Of a stretch of 64,000 nucleotides of DNA, positions 53,514 through 63,877 are shown piece after piece; position 1 is the stretch's first letter, and every line of letters starts with the position of its first letter. The position numbers were made by a program, and so were the translations under genes. The notes beneath the pieces were generated by a model. The model saw nothing but the letters and a program-made list of their open reading frames with translations. It searched no databases and was not told the origin of the DNA. Origin of the DNA: Chaetoceros tenuissimus (taxonomy: Eukaryota; Bacillariophyta; Thalassiosirophyceae; Chaetocerotales; Chaetocerotaceae); assembly GCA_021927905.1 (NCBI GenBank), contig BLLK01000072.1, positions 1 through 64,000 on the forward strand, given 5' to 3'.

Positions 53514-56108
53514 ATGACTGCCCGGAAAAAAATTCGCAATCGTAATTTTTATATAGTTTTTTTCCTAATAGGATACAATGTCTGTAGCATTTTTAATTTA
53601 TTGGAAAACTTTCAAAATTATGATCTCGTACAGTTACCAGCACTGGAAACCGAAATTTCGAAAGCAAGTGCAACTAATGCAGTTGTTCAAAATCGAATCC
53701 TACGAAGTAATACAAGCATAATTTTACTCACCAACTTGATTCCCATGCAGTAAGTAATACAAACATGTAGAGTTTTGTTCTTTTATCAAACGGTTGTTCT
53801 AAACCTTTTCTAAAAAGTCCTGATATTTCACAGACAAAACAAGTGTTAGATTCAGCATTTACTTACCTCGAGGGTTTACCACTTGACACACCTGTTTTCA
53901 TTTCTCTTGACTTTTTAGTTGAGTGCGATTCAAAGTATGCTATAAAGCATAATTATGTTTGTAACGCGGAAGATACTAGAAAGAAATTGCAGGAATACAT
54001 TAACAATCTCCGCACCTACTATCTACCCATGAGAAATGTTCAGATCTTGTCTAATGTTCAGTGGGGGCACATCCGATACAACCTTGAAAGGTCGCTCATG
54101 ATGGTAAAAACAAAATATGTGTATGTCCTTCAACATGATGAGCCATTCATCAGACCAATCAATCATACAGCCGTTATCAAAACTTTTGACGAATACTATC
54201 CAGAACATATATGGAAATTAGAGTTCCCTTTGAAAGCAAGAAATGTTTGGGCTGATAAAAAAGACCTGAAGGGTAAAAAAAAATGTTTCAGCATGGAAAC
54301 ACCTTTCTCCCAAGGTATTAATGGTATCAACATTACTAAGACTGATGGTTGGTCAGATCAGAACCACTTTACTACCAAGGAGTATTACTTGAGAGTGATT
54401 GAGGACATTGGGTCAGTGCCACGTTCTCCAGAATTTCCGCTTAATGTCCAGGCAACAAAAAATTGCAGAGAAGTTGCAGCTCATCAATATGGTGGTCCTG
54501 ACGATGAACCATACCTGGCACATTTGAATGGTCGCTTTACAAAACCTTCGTCATATGCTCCTCCCATAGAACAAGAAAAAATGAAAAATAAAAAATCAAA
54601 TGGTGAGAAATAGTTTCAGAATGACTGCATTATTTATGAACTCAAGTATTATTAAAATATTAAAAGACTGACAATGTTATGTATTTCAAGAAGAAGACGA
54701 AAACCGATTTTCTTGTTTTCAGAACAAGCTTGCACCAATAGATGATAATATTACGAAAGCTGCACGCAAATTAAGACAAAGTTACTTTGAACTTGAACAA
54801 GAATTCAAGCAATGGATTCCAAGGCACTGGGACAGCAGTGTGCCAACTCCGTTTTCCATCAAAATCATCAATGATAGATATTATGTACTGGCTTCCATAA
54901 TTACCATTCCATCGCGAAGTCAAGATTCAAAAAAACACACAAATCCTGCAGCATATACACTGCCAAAAGAATTAGCTTGCAACCAAATGAAAGCCGAACA
55001 AGTAGCTGGAAAATCAAAGGTAACAAAAAACGGAATAAAAGATTACCTTCTTGTCCGATGCCCTGCCTCGTTAAAAGCATCAAAAGAAGCACTAGAAACT
55101 TTTTCAATTAGTATAAAAAAAGATGAAGGATTGAATGTGCCTACTACAATAAAGTACGACGTAAAAAAACTTGTAGAAGTCGAACAAGCAGATATAAAAT
55201 TGTCCTCCTTGCTCCAAAGCAAAAAAGATATCAAAGTAGGTTTATCAGCAACTTTTGATGGTGGACGTGATAAGCTTTTAGAGTGGGTGACTTACCATCT
55301 ATTGATTGGTTTTGATCATATTTGGCTTTATGTCAATGAACCATGGAACAATGGGATAAACTTACCACTCGAAATCGCGGGTGTTACCTTTATCCCTTAT
55401 GATAACAAAATTCAGAATCATTGGAATGATATGAAAACAATGGGATTTCTTCGGACTATGACTATGGACACATGGAGAGCCAACTCCCAAAACGATGCTT
55501 TATGGAGAGCCAAGAGAATGAATATGGATTGGATGGTCTTCATTGACCTTGATGAATTAGTTGTTTTTGAAAGTCACAAAGGTGAAATACCAAATGTCAA
55601 AGATTACCTGAACCATTTTAAAAGAACTTACAAAGAGAAATATTCAGGTTTGTATTTGAAGAGTGTTCCGCATGGTCAAAACATAGAATTTCCTTATCAA
55701 GGAAATATGATTTTGAATTATACATGGAGGTAAGGACAAATATATTTCATGATCGTTAATTAGATGTAGATTTTTCAGATTCCATTTCAATGTTATTACA
55801 GACCAAAGGGTGACATAGAAGAGTATAGTATTCACAGAGGTAAAATAATTGTTGATGTAGACAAAGTTGACGCCGTGGCAATTCATGAAATTCTGAGTGG
55901 GAAGCGAAGATTTGGTGATAAGTCTCTTCTTATACCAAGTTGCAAAGATATTCGGATTAACCACTACAAGAATCCTGAACTCGGAGCATTTTCCGTTTAT
56001 AGGCGCAAGAAATACTTTTCAACTAGTAAAGATCTGGAGGAGAGTACAGTGATTCGAGATGAGATGATAAACATTGTTTTGAACCAAATGAATTGTAAGT
56101 TTATATAG
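53514..56108 (+). CDS. Two-domain glycosyltransferase (GT-A-like + GT92), four exons, 788 residues
   Basis: Exons 53514-53749, 53818-54602, 54691-55729 and 55802-56108. The three introns (68, 88, 72 bp) are all GT-AG and phase-compatible. The start gives a short basic head and a signal-anchor helix (FYIVFFLIGYNVCSIF), so a type II Golgi protein is likely. Domain 1 (about 70-335) runs from ILLTNLIPMHPDIS through YVYVLQHDEPFIRP, a DxD-like acidic box. Domain 2 (about 460-785) has the GT92/DUF23 marks: ATFDGGRDKLLEWVTYH, FDHIWLYVNEPW, DWMVFIDLDELVVF, and in exon 4 INHYKNPELGAF. GT92 enzymes add sugars to glycoprotein or glycolipid glycans. The link between domains depends on the 88 bp intron. 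Without it exon 2 ends at a stop (54611-54613) and there would be two genes, but the second lacks an obvious ATG. Confidence 0.72.
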
Positions 56109-56112
56109 GTTT

Positions 56113-56361
56113 TTGAGCCTATCTAAAATTCGAATTCAATCTAAACTTCTAGAAAATAAAATTGTAAATGATCAGAAATTTTTAGACTTAAGTGTAAAAT
56201 TGTCCATTTTGCACACACAGTTCAACAGGGAAAAGAAAGAGATGCAAAGGAGGTACAAGTGCAAACCACGACTCAGTAAGAATATCTTTGGAAACGCTCT
56301 GCTAACGTCAAGATGTCAGCATTTGAAAGTTAAAAAAAATGACGCACAATTCATACTCTGA
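56113..56361 (+). other. Short open stretch after the glycosyltransferase gene
   Basis: An 82-codon frame without ATG (basic, KKEMQRRYKCKPRLSK) directly follows the stop of the GT92 domain. A GTAAGT word at 56095 could be a donor for a further exon, but no acceptor gives a convincing join. It may be 3' untranslated sequence or a decayed last exon. Confidence 0.25.
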
Positions 56362-56658
56362 GATTCAAGAGTTATGATTGGAAGTTCCAGACTTGAAATG
56401 AGTGACGTACATCAAAAGGAATGATTGACATATAAGAGAATGAATATGAAACAAATGACGTGCCACAAGCAGAGCAATTGAAATTAGAATGTGTCAAAAA
56501 GAGGTGTCAGATGAGAAAGCCTTTACTTTACTTCAGCAGTGTGCTCATAGAAAGTCGAAATTCAGTTGTGTGGAAGAATAGCTATCTTGTACTGGAACTG
56601 GAAAGAAAATTTTTCACTTTCTCCAACCTAATCTAATTTCTAATTCATTCGCTACACC

Positions 56659-58800
56659 ATGTCTTTGTTCGCTGATTTCATTCCTACCGGCCCAGGTAAG
56701 CAACCTGCTAAAGTGTGTTGGGGCGGAAGGGATGATGATGATGATGATAATAATGTCAGTCCGCTTGCTGATTCGTGGACAGAGGCAGGGACTGCAAACT
56801 ATGCCTCTCCGGTCAGATACAGACGTTGTGTAGCGCTGGTCAATGATCTTGGAGCCTTGTGCTGTGGGAGAATTGGCAACAATGGGAATGTCTTCTGTGG
56901 AGCGGTCGGCTCGAAGGGATGCCCAACCAGCCATGAGAACAAGATGTCAGTCCTGGAGGCCCGCAAAGCTACAGGTGCTGCTGCCTTGTACTACATGTCT
57001 AGATCTTCTGCTAAGATCAAGCTTTCTGTTGATCCGATGCTGGATGCTGCTAACTTGGATACCATGGAGATTGAAGGACTTCTTCAGGCCAACTTCAAGG
57101 ATCAGGGAGATTGGATGCATGAAGTGGAGGCTAGAACTCAAGCTCTACTGACTGGCGTCTCTCTTGCTATTGCTAGATCTACCGTCAAGAAACCTGCCGT
57201 GTTCAACAAGATGGACAATGACGAGGATATGGAGGACGTTACTCATGGACTGACTGACATGTTCAATCAGGCCGCTCTTGATTCACCTGAGAGAGCGAGT
57301 GACAAGAAGCCAGCTGCTATTGAACCAAAGGAAGAAGGATGGATGACGTTAGTGGACAAGCAGATTGAAAAGTGGATGAGTTCTGCACATCAAAAGCTCA
57401 AGGAAGATGTCAGAGATCTTACTACCAAGTATCAGATGCTTTGTACTCAGGTGGGAAGTCCAAGTGCTCACCTCGCAAGAGCAGGGCAATCTATTTGGGA
57501 AGCAATCAAAGATACAGGTGCTCCGGACCTCATGAAGGCAGTACAAGATCCTTATCAGCTTAAGGCTCTGCAAGAGGCTGTATTTCAGAATCAAGACTTC
57601 AAGAAGTATCTCAAATCTACTAAGGATACTGTCCAGAGCATCACCGACAGAATCAGTAACTTGGAACTTGCTAATGCGAACCAGTCTACCGCTCCTGCTA
57701 TTGCTACTTCTCTCTTTGACAGTTTTCATGTTGGAGTCTTGGCACCATCACCAGCTGCAGCTCCAGCAGTGTTAGCACAGAAGGTAGCAGATCTTGAACG
57801 AGCTAAGAATGGAAATTCTTCTAGAGGAGAGATCACTGTGGTATTCAAGGATCAGGTATTCACTTCACCAAGAGATGTGCGTTCGGTTTTCAGAATGAGT
57901 CCTACATCTACTTCTCTGGTACGTCTGTCGATGGTCTACGATGCTTACATCCTCTTCGACCTTGTAGCCGACAGAGTATTTGGCTATCCAGACGAGAGGA
58001 AGTTCTCTCCAGATAAAGCTCACAGGCTTAACAGGAGCGTCAAGGACTTGTTGCATATCCAGTCATCTACCTTGAGTGGGCTACCTAACTTCTTCGATGG
58101 ATCAAAGAGCTCAAAGATTTTCATGGATGGCAGTATTAAAGGATCAAAGGCGAGCGTGTTCTCTAACATCAAGTCCCATGATATTTGGGGACCTTTTGGG
58201 ACTCCAAACAATTGTGTCAGGGTGGCTGCAGAAAGGGCGTTGGATTCCATCAAGCTGGAATACTTGAACAATCCCAGGGAAGGTTTGGATGCTTCGGTCA
58301 CTGTACTATTGGATGCCATGCTGGTACGCTCTGTTGAATTCGTCAAGGCTGTGTTTCTCTTTCTCTCCAACGAGTATGAAACACTAAAGCTGTACTTCAG
58401 TGAGGGAGACAAGTGCTGGAATTTCCTATGTAATTGTGTAAAGCAAGTGTTCTCAAGTGAATTCCATGTTGCTAGAGCTGTATCCAGTTCCGCGGATCAT
58501 ATGAACTGCGACGGAACTAATGTGAATGTGATTTGGACAGCACTGCGTACTATTTCTATCCAAGAAGACTTTCTTCGCGTGGGCTTTGAGAATCATTCTG
58601 GTTTGTCTAGTGCATACTCCCGCTTTATGCTCACTCACATGCCAAATATAGCAGTGACCAAGTTGCAAACTGAGATGGAGTCTACAGTGAAGAAGGTAAA
58701 GGCAGCGGAGGAAAAGCTGACTAAGGTAGAGGGTTTGGCAAACTCGGCTATTTCCAAGGCTGCAGCAGCAGGCGGAGGAAAGAAGAAGAAGGAGATCTGA
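56659..58800 (+). CDS. DIRS-like ORF1, capsid-like protein, 713 residues
   Basis: The N-terminus has a (GAT)n-encoded Asp/Asn run (near residue 30) and a Cys/His group (CCGRIG ... VFCG ... GCPTSHENK) conserved with copy A. The middle has helical text (WMTLVDKQIEKWMSSAHQKL, KEDVRDLTTKYQMLC) suggesting coiled coil. A globular part with VFKDQVFTSPRDVRSVFRMS follows. The C-terminal coiled coil (ESTVKKVKAAEEKLTKVEGL) ends in a GGGKKKK tail. No enzyme motif; a Gag-like RNA-binding role is inferred from position. Only 18 bp separate it from the next gene. Confidence 0.7.
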   Translation: MSLFADFIPTGPGKQPAKVCWGGRDDDDDDNNVSPLADSWTEAGTANYASPVRYRRCVALVNDLGALCCGRIGNNGNVFCGAVGSKGCPTSHENKMSVLEARKATGAAALYYMSRSSAKIKLSVDPMLDAANLDTMEIEGLLQANFKDQGDWMHEVEARTQALLTGVSLAIARSTVKKPAVFNKMDNDEDMEDVTHGLTDMFNQAALDSPERASDKKPAAIEPKEEGWMTLVDKQIEKWMSSAHQKLKEDVRDLTTKYQMLCTQVGSPSAHLARAGQSIWEAIKDTGAPDLMKAVQDPYQLKALQEAVFQNQDFKKYLKSTKDTVQSITDRISNLELANANQSTAPAIATSLFDSFHVGVLAPSPAAAPAVLAQKVADLERAKNGNSSRGEITVVFKDQVFTSPRDVRSVFRMSPTSTSLVRLSMVYDAYILFDLVADRVFGYPDERKFSPDKAHRLNRSVKDLLHIQSSTLSGLPNFFDGSKSSKIFMDGSIKGSKASVFSNIKSHDIWGPFGTPNNCVRVAAERALDSIKLEYLNNPREGLDASVTVLLDAMLVRSVEFVKAVFLFLSNEYETLKLYFSEGDKCWNFLCNCVKQVFSSEFHVARAVSSSADHMNCDGTNVNVIWTALRTISIQEDFLRVGFENHSGLSSAYSRFMLTHMPNIAVTKLQTEMESTVKKVKAAEEKLTKVEGLANSAISKAAAAGGGKKKKEI

Positions 58801-58818
58801 AAGGTTGGGGTCAATGAA

Positions 58819-61800
58819 GTGAAAGTAAGATTAGAGGAAGAGTGTAGTGGCATTAAGTTAATTACACCTGTCAACACTCCTCTTTTCATATTTGCACAAC
58901 ATTGGCCCTCATTGGCTTTCAGTAGTGTGTCACTAGGTTGTAAAAATCTAACGACGGTAGTAGATGACATCACATTGCAAGGCAAGTTGGAGTTAGAAAA
59001 ATCACAAATTGGGGTCACAGTTTGTAGAAGGAATGAAACTCTACGGGCATTGCATGCATTCAAGGGATCTGGCTGGGTAATGTTACAAGGCTCAGTCAAT
59101 TACCTTGTACAAATTCTCTCTGCTTTACCTCAGGAGATGGCTTCGCAGGCGGTGGTTCTCATAACTAATGGCAACAGGAGAAGACTGAGAGACTTTGGTT
59201 TGAAGCGGTTCACCAAGATTCCTCATAGACATGTGGGTGGAGCATTGGATCACGTATGGTGGATTGGATCAGCACAAGAACTGCACATTCCAGCTGCTAA
59301 GGTTCATGCACAACTGAGAGATATGCTAAAGTGTACGGAGGAAGGAAGCTTCTACTCTGGCGATATGAATACTCCAGCATATATTCCCTTGGCTAGAATA
59401 AATGATCCCGTGATCTGTCCTTCGGTGTTAGTAAGATCTGGGAAGGTGAGGCGAAAGATAACTTCTGCTGAAGCTTTAGATCTGTACGATGTTGAAGTGC
59501 AGTACCAGCATTTCACATCTATAGATTTCAAGAAGCAAGCACCTGGAAAAATCACGTATGGCTTGATGGAATCGGTGTTGAAAGCTAGAAGTGTATTGAG
59601 TAAGAAGCGTGAAGTAGAAGACACCGGCAGTGATGTACCTTCGGCTAAGAAGGCAAGGGTAACGCAGATACTGGTAGAAGAAGATCCGCAGATCGAGGAT
59701 GTAAGGGAGGATCAAACAGTCAAAGGTGCCAAGGCAACCAAATCAGATGATGCCGAGGTTCAAGTGGACATTTGGAACAGACGAATGTTTCAAAAGTGTT
59801 TGAGGGTTACTTATCAGGCGGATAAGCATGCTAAGATGTGTGGTATGCTACGAAGAGTTATGCTACGTTTCTATCAGAGAAAGATCTACGCAAGCTTTAG
59901 AAAATACCTACACAAGAAGCATGGTACTAATGCAGTCTCAAGATACCATCAACTCAAGCAGAACAAGAAAAAGAAGTTATCTGAGTTGGAGAAGGATATC
60001 ATCGTAGGAACGGATGCAATTCGTAGAGCCTCGGAAGCTTCATACTGGGAGTGGACTAGTGGTTCTACACTGTTCTTTTGGCGGTGGCCTGAGTGCTATC
60101 AACAGGAAGTAAGGGACGGCTTGGCTGTGACTTTGCTAGACAAGCCACCTGTTTACTGGAAGAAATCCAGATGGCCAGAGGATGATAAACAGCTGGAAAC
60201 TATGCGGAAGAAGATAAAGAAGGTTGCAGATAGAGGGTATATCAAGGGCGGAGAAGTAGACAGTCTGATCTCTTTCTTTGCTGTCCCAAAGGGAGAAGAC
60301 GACATTAGAATGGTCTATGACGCAACCAAATGTGGTCTTAACGAAGTTATTTGGTCACCCAACTTTTTCTTACCTACTGTGGCTACAGTGGTACGAAGTG
60401 CCACGCCTGACACTTTCTTCGGTGACATCGACTTGGGGGAAATGTTCCTCAACTATTTCTTGGACGAAGACTTGAGAGCCAGCGCGGGAGTAGATGTTAC
60501 TAACATTGCTGATCTGCTTGAGGTGGAGGTTCCAGAGGGGAAGAGACTGATCATGCGATGGGAGAGGAACCTCATGGGGCTAAAGAGTTCTCCGTATAAC
60601 TGCATCAGAACCTTTTTGTGGAGCGAAGACTTCATTCGTGGAGACAGAAAAGACAGCAACAATCCCTTACGGTGGGACACAGTAGTCACTAACTTGCCTG
60701 GCTCAGCTGATTATGATCCTACAAAGCCTTGGATCTACAGGTGGGATGAAACTAACAAGAGAATTGCTGCTTCCTTTTGTTCATATGTGGATGACATTCG
60801 TACTTGGGCTCAAGGTGAAGACCACTGCAATGAAGCAACTCGTACCATAGCTGCAAAGATTAATTATCTAGGTCAGCAAGATGCGCCGCGTAAAAGGAGA
60901 GAAGTGAGTCAGACACCTGGAGCATGGGCTGGAGCTACAGTAGAATCAGTAGCTGGAGAAGGAGTCTACGCTTCTATACTTCCGGAGAAGTGGAACAAAG
61001 CTAGAGATATTGTGGAAAAGTGGCTAAGATGTGCTCCAGAGGATGAGGAAGAGGACTGGAAGGTGAACCGGAAGGAGTTGGAGAAGGATACTGGTTTCTT
61101 GATTCATGTATGCTTAACCTTTGAAAATTTCAAGCCTTACTTGAAGGGTTTCTACAACACCCTTAATGGCTGGAGATGGGATAGGGACTCAGACGGTTGG
61201 AAGAGAAGCAATAAAGACTGGAAGCAGTATTGGGAAGATTTGGAAGCAGGAGATGGAACTACCAATGGTGTTGAATGGACCAACATTGGAAGTAGGGCGG
61301 AGCATTGGTCAGATGTAAAGTTCACGTTGAAGGAAGAACATCAAGATGACAATGCGCCTGTGTTTGTGAAGGGGGTACCTCGCTTCAAGCAAGATCTTAG
61401 AGTGCTTAGTAAGTTGCTAGAGTCAGAAACACCAAGTAAAAGACTCATAAGAGGTAGCAAAATCTGGGAGATAATCTACGGCTTTGGAGACGCGAGTGGA
61501 TCAGGCTTTGGCATGTCATGGGAGAAAGACTGCAAGGGCGAGACTACAGGCGGATCAAGCATCTCTTACAGATTTGGAAGATGGGGAAGTGATATGGATG
61601 ATTCTAGTTCTAATCTCCGCGAGCTGAAAAACCTAGTTCAGATGCTGGAGAAGATGGGAGAGAAAGAGCTAGAAGGAGTGGAGATGTTTCTGTTTACGGA
61701 TAACTCCACAGCTGAAGCAGCTTTTTACAAGGGATCTTCAAGCTCAGAATGGCTGTTTGATTTGGTAGTGAGGCTTTCTGTGCTAGAAATGACTCGTAAC

Positions 61801-62628
61801 TGCAAGATACATATCATACATGTAGCAGGCACTAGAATGATAGCGCAAGGCGCGGATGGTTTGAGCAGAGGAGCTCTAACTGAAGGAGTAATGAAAGGAG
61901 AAGCAATGAAATCATTTGTTCCGCTGCATCAGTCAGCTTTGGATAGAGATCCAGCACTGGGACCGTGGCTACGTGACTGGTTTGAAAGTGCAGGAAGAAA
62001 TCAAAGCCAAGATTTGGAGTTTCTTTTCATGGAGGACTGGTTTGAGAGAGGTCATGACATTTTGGAAGGCAGTGTCAACGTAGACGGTCAATGGGTTCCA
62101 AATTATGTATCTGGTAATTTTGTATGGTCGCCTCCTCCTAGCTTGGCTTTACCTTGCTTGGAAGAAATACGGCGCGCCAGACACAAGAGACAAGAGTCAA
62201 CTCACATTTTCATTTGTCCTAGGTTGATGACCCCTGCATGGAAAAGGCATTTACACAAGGCGGCTGATATCATCTTGGAACTTCCCCCTGGTCATGCAGC
62301 TTGGAGTGTGAACATGTTTGAACCTTTACTAATAGCAATATTTTTTCCTTTCCTCAACAGTAGACCATGGCAACTCAAAGGGTCACCAGCACTTTTGGAA
62401 TTGGGAAGGAAGGTGCAACAGGTGTTCAAAGGAGACGAAAGCACCAAGAGACATGTTTTGCGGGAACTTTGGAATCTCCCGAGAAGGCTGCAAGGAATGT
62501 CAGATGAGTTGGTGCTGCGAGTGCTACGTATATCAGGGGAGTCTAGAATTTCATCGAAAGCTACCGGAAAACGACGAAGGAGCAAAGTGGAAGAAAACAA
62601 GCGACTCAAACCGTTTCAATCATGCTAG
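58819..62628 (+). CDS. DIRS-like ORF2, reverse transcriptase-RNase H, 1269 residues
   Basis: The first 250 residues have no recognised domain. The first ATG may be internal, since the frame opens with a GTG. The RT has RMVYDATKCGLNEVIWSPNF, DIDLGEMFLNYFLDE, LMGLKSSPYN and the catalytic box YVDDIRTW (residues 656-659). RNase H follows with YGFGDASGSGFG (about 886), LFTDNSTAEAAF (about 957) and HVAGTRMIAQGADGLSRG (about 1000). The C-terminus (WSPPPSLALPCLEEIRRARH) is shared with copy A. It makes the DNA copy of the element RNA. It overlaps the recombinase gene by about 175 bp. Confidence 0.88.
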   Translation: MKVRLEEECSGIKLITPVNTPLFIFAQHWPSLAFSSVSLGCKNLTTVVDDITLQGKLELEKSQIGVTVCRRNETLRALHAFKGSGWVMLQGSVNYLVQILSALPQEMASQAVVLITNGNRRRLRDFGLKRFTKIPHRHVGGALDHVWWIGSAQELHIPAAKVHAQLRDMLKCTEEGSFYSGDMNTPAYIPLARINDPVICPSVLVRSGKVRRKITSAEALDLYDVEVQYQHFTSIDFKKQAPGKITYGLMESVLKARSVLSKKREVEDTGSDVPSAKKARVTQILVEEDPQIEDVREDQTVKGAKATKSDDAEVQVDIWNRRMFQKCLRVTYQADKHAKMCGMLRRVMLRFYQRKIYASFRKYLHKKHGTNAVSRYHQLKQNKKKKLSELEKDIIVGTDAIRRASEASYWEWTSGSTLFFWRWPECYQQEVRDGLAVTLLDKPPVYWKKSRWPEDDKQLETMRKKIKKVADRGYIKGGEVDSLISFFAVPKGEDDIRMVYDATKCGLNEVIWSPNFFLPTVATVVRSATPDTFFGDIDLGEMFLNYFLDEDLRASAGVDVTNIADLLEVEVPEGKRLIMRWERNLMGLKSSPYNCIRTFLWSEDFIRGDRKDSNNPLRWDTVVTNLPGSADYDPTKPWIYRWDETNKRIAASFCSYVDDIRTWAQGEDHCNEATRTIAAKINYLGQQDAPRKRREVSQTPGAWAGATVESVAGEGVYASILPEKWNKARDIVEKWLRCAPEDEEEDWKVNRKELEKDTGFLIHVCLTFENFKPYLKGFYNTLNGWRWDRDSDGWKRSNKDWKQYWEDLEAGDGTTNGVEWTNIGSRAEHWSDVKFTLKEEHQDDNAPVFVKGVPRFKQDLRVLSKLLESETPSKRLIRGSKIWEIIYGFGDASGSGFGMSWEKDCKGETTGGSSISYRFGRWGSDMDDSSSNLRELKNLVQMLEKMGEKELEGVEMFLFTDNSTAEAAFYKGSSSSEWLFDLVVRLSVLEMTRNCKIHIIHVAGTRMIAQGADGLSRGALTEGVMKGEAMKSFVPLHQSALDRDPALGPWLRDWFESAGRNQSQDLEFLFMEDWFERGHDILEGSVNVDGQWVPNYVSGNFVWSPPPSLALPCLEEIRRARHKRQESTHIFICPRLMTPAWKRHLHKAADIILELPPGHAAWSVNMFEPLLIAIFFPFLNSRPWQLKGSPALLELGRKVQQVFKGDESTKRHVLRELWNLPRRLQGMSDELVLRVLRISGESRISSKATGKRRRSKVEENKRLKPFQSC

Positions 62629-63877
62629 ACCAGGAGATTCTTTTCTGGCTCCATTTCAATGTGACAATTGTTGCTTCATGAACCTGTATCTGAGAAATCC
62701 TAACCCGCACTCTCCCAGCGATGACATAGCATTGAATTTGATTCGTCGTGCAAATCTTGATATGTTATGGGGTAGAGACTCTTCTACCGTGTCTAGTGCT
62801 TATGGTCAAATGCTACAGCTGAAGAGAATGTCTTCTGACTTAGGGTTGTTAGTTTCAAGGGACAAGATGGGACCTTGGCCAATTGAAGACTGTTCTGGAG
62901 TAGAAACGGCCATGTTGATGTTGTGGAAATCATTAGACAAGGGTCAAAAGGGAAGAAACTACTGTCAGTTTGACACTATTCGAAAAATACGTTCTTTGAG
63001 AGAGAACATACATTCAGGCAGTATAAATGGACTGCTCAGCAATGTAGCTTTCACGGATCAGAGAGGAAGAGTTTTTCATATGGACAAATCTCCTATGCAT
63101 ACCAAATGGTTTCTACTATTCAGCAAGGGTTGTGAATCCCGGATGGGAAATTCTACATCACAAGACGCAGCTCTTTCAGTGGAAGCAATGCTAGCAATGT
63201 TGGAATTACTGGAGTTGAGAGTGCAACGTACTAGTACGTCTAAGGAAGAGAGAAGAACGGCGGTCATGATTGCCGCAGTACTTGTGGTAGGATTTTGTGC
63301 AGCTCTTAGAGGAGGTGAAATAATGCTGGTAGAAGCAACAGAGTTCTGCAGGAGAATAGATGCTGGAAGAGTTGAGTCTACACAGCACGTACTGGTACCT
63401 CTTATGGGACGATTCAAAAATGAAATAGGAGAAAGAAACGTTCTACTAGCGTTGGTAGCTGTCACTAAGAGTGGAATTCAGATCAGAAAATGGTTGGATC
63501 GACTTGCAATGATCCTTAGACTAGAAGGAAGGGACGTCGGGGATCCTAGTCCAGCCATATGCGATGAGAACGGGTATGTGCTCAGCACAAAGGTATTAGA
63601 GAAGGAGTTGCATGGATTGTTGAAGATTCTTCAAGAGAAAGGAGTAGTCCCAGAAGGCCTCAGTGTGGAGAGTGAATTTCATGTGTATAGATCCTTGAGA
63701 CGAGGTGCCACAGCAAGAGCTACAAACATGCAACTCAGTCAGGTCGTGATTGATACCAACAACAGATGGAGATCGATGCAAACATCCAGAGGAAAGAAGA
63801 ATCTGCCTATGAGTCAACTTTACCTGGATATTCGCGTCGCATTACCTGCCCATCTAGCCTTTTCTGCTGCAATGTAG
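62453..63877 (+). CDS. DIRS-like ORF3, tyrosine-recombinase-like protein, 474 residues
   Basis: It opens with a Cys-rich segment (CGNFGISREGCKECQMSWCCEC), a possible PHD-like zinc module, with a second group CDNC near residue 75. The recombinase domain has FDTIRKIRSLRENIHSG and the box I-like string GFCAALRGGEIM (about residue 281). The C-terminal box YRSLRRGATARATN (about 410) is followed by NNRWRSM and LYLDIRVALP with a Tyr. Copy A shares the box (NRSFQRGATTR), so it marks a lineage distinct from the THSLRAGG type of the Ngaro-like element at 45.5 kb. The role, integration of a circular DNA copy, is inferred from the family. Confidence 0.75.
   Translation: MFCGNFGISREGCKECQMSWCCECYVYQGSLEFHRKLPENDEGAKWKKTSDSNRFNHARPGDSFLAPFQCDNCCFMNLYLRNPNPHSPSDDIALNLIRRANLDMLWGRDSSTVSSAYGQMLQLKRMSSDLGLLVSRDKMGPWPIEDCSGVETAMLMLWKSLDKGQKGRNYCQFDTIRKIRSLRENIHSGSINGLLSNVAFTDQRGRVFHMDKSPMHTKWFLLFSKGCESRMGNSTSQDAALSVEAMLAMLELLELRVQRTSTSKEERRTAVMIAAVLVVGFCAALRGGEIMLVEATEFCRRIDAGRVESTQHVLVPLMGRFKNEIGERNVLLALVAVTKSGIQIRKWLDRLAMILRLEGRDVGDPSPAICDENGYVLSTKVLEKELHGLLKILQEKGVVPEGLSVESEFHVYRSLRRGATARATNMQLSQVVIDTNNRWRSMQTSRGKKNLPMSQLYLDIRVALPAHLAFSAAM

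Noticed and set aside
54603-54722. Intron of the 53.5 kb gene ending at TTTTCAG 54722
   Set aside because: It would break the reading phase between exons; the acceptor at 54690 keeps phase and adds plausible protein text.
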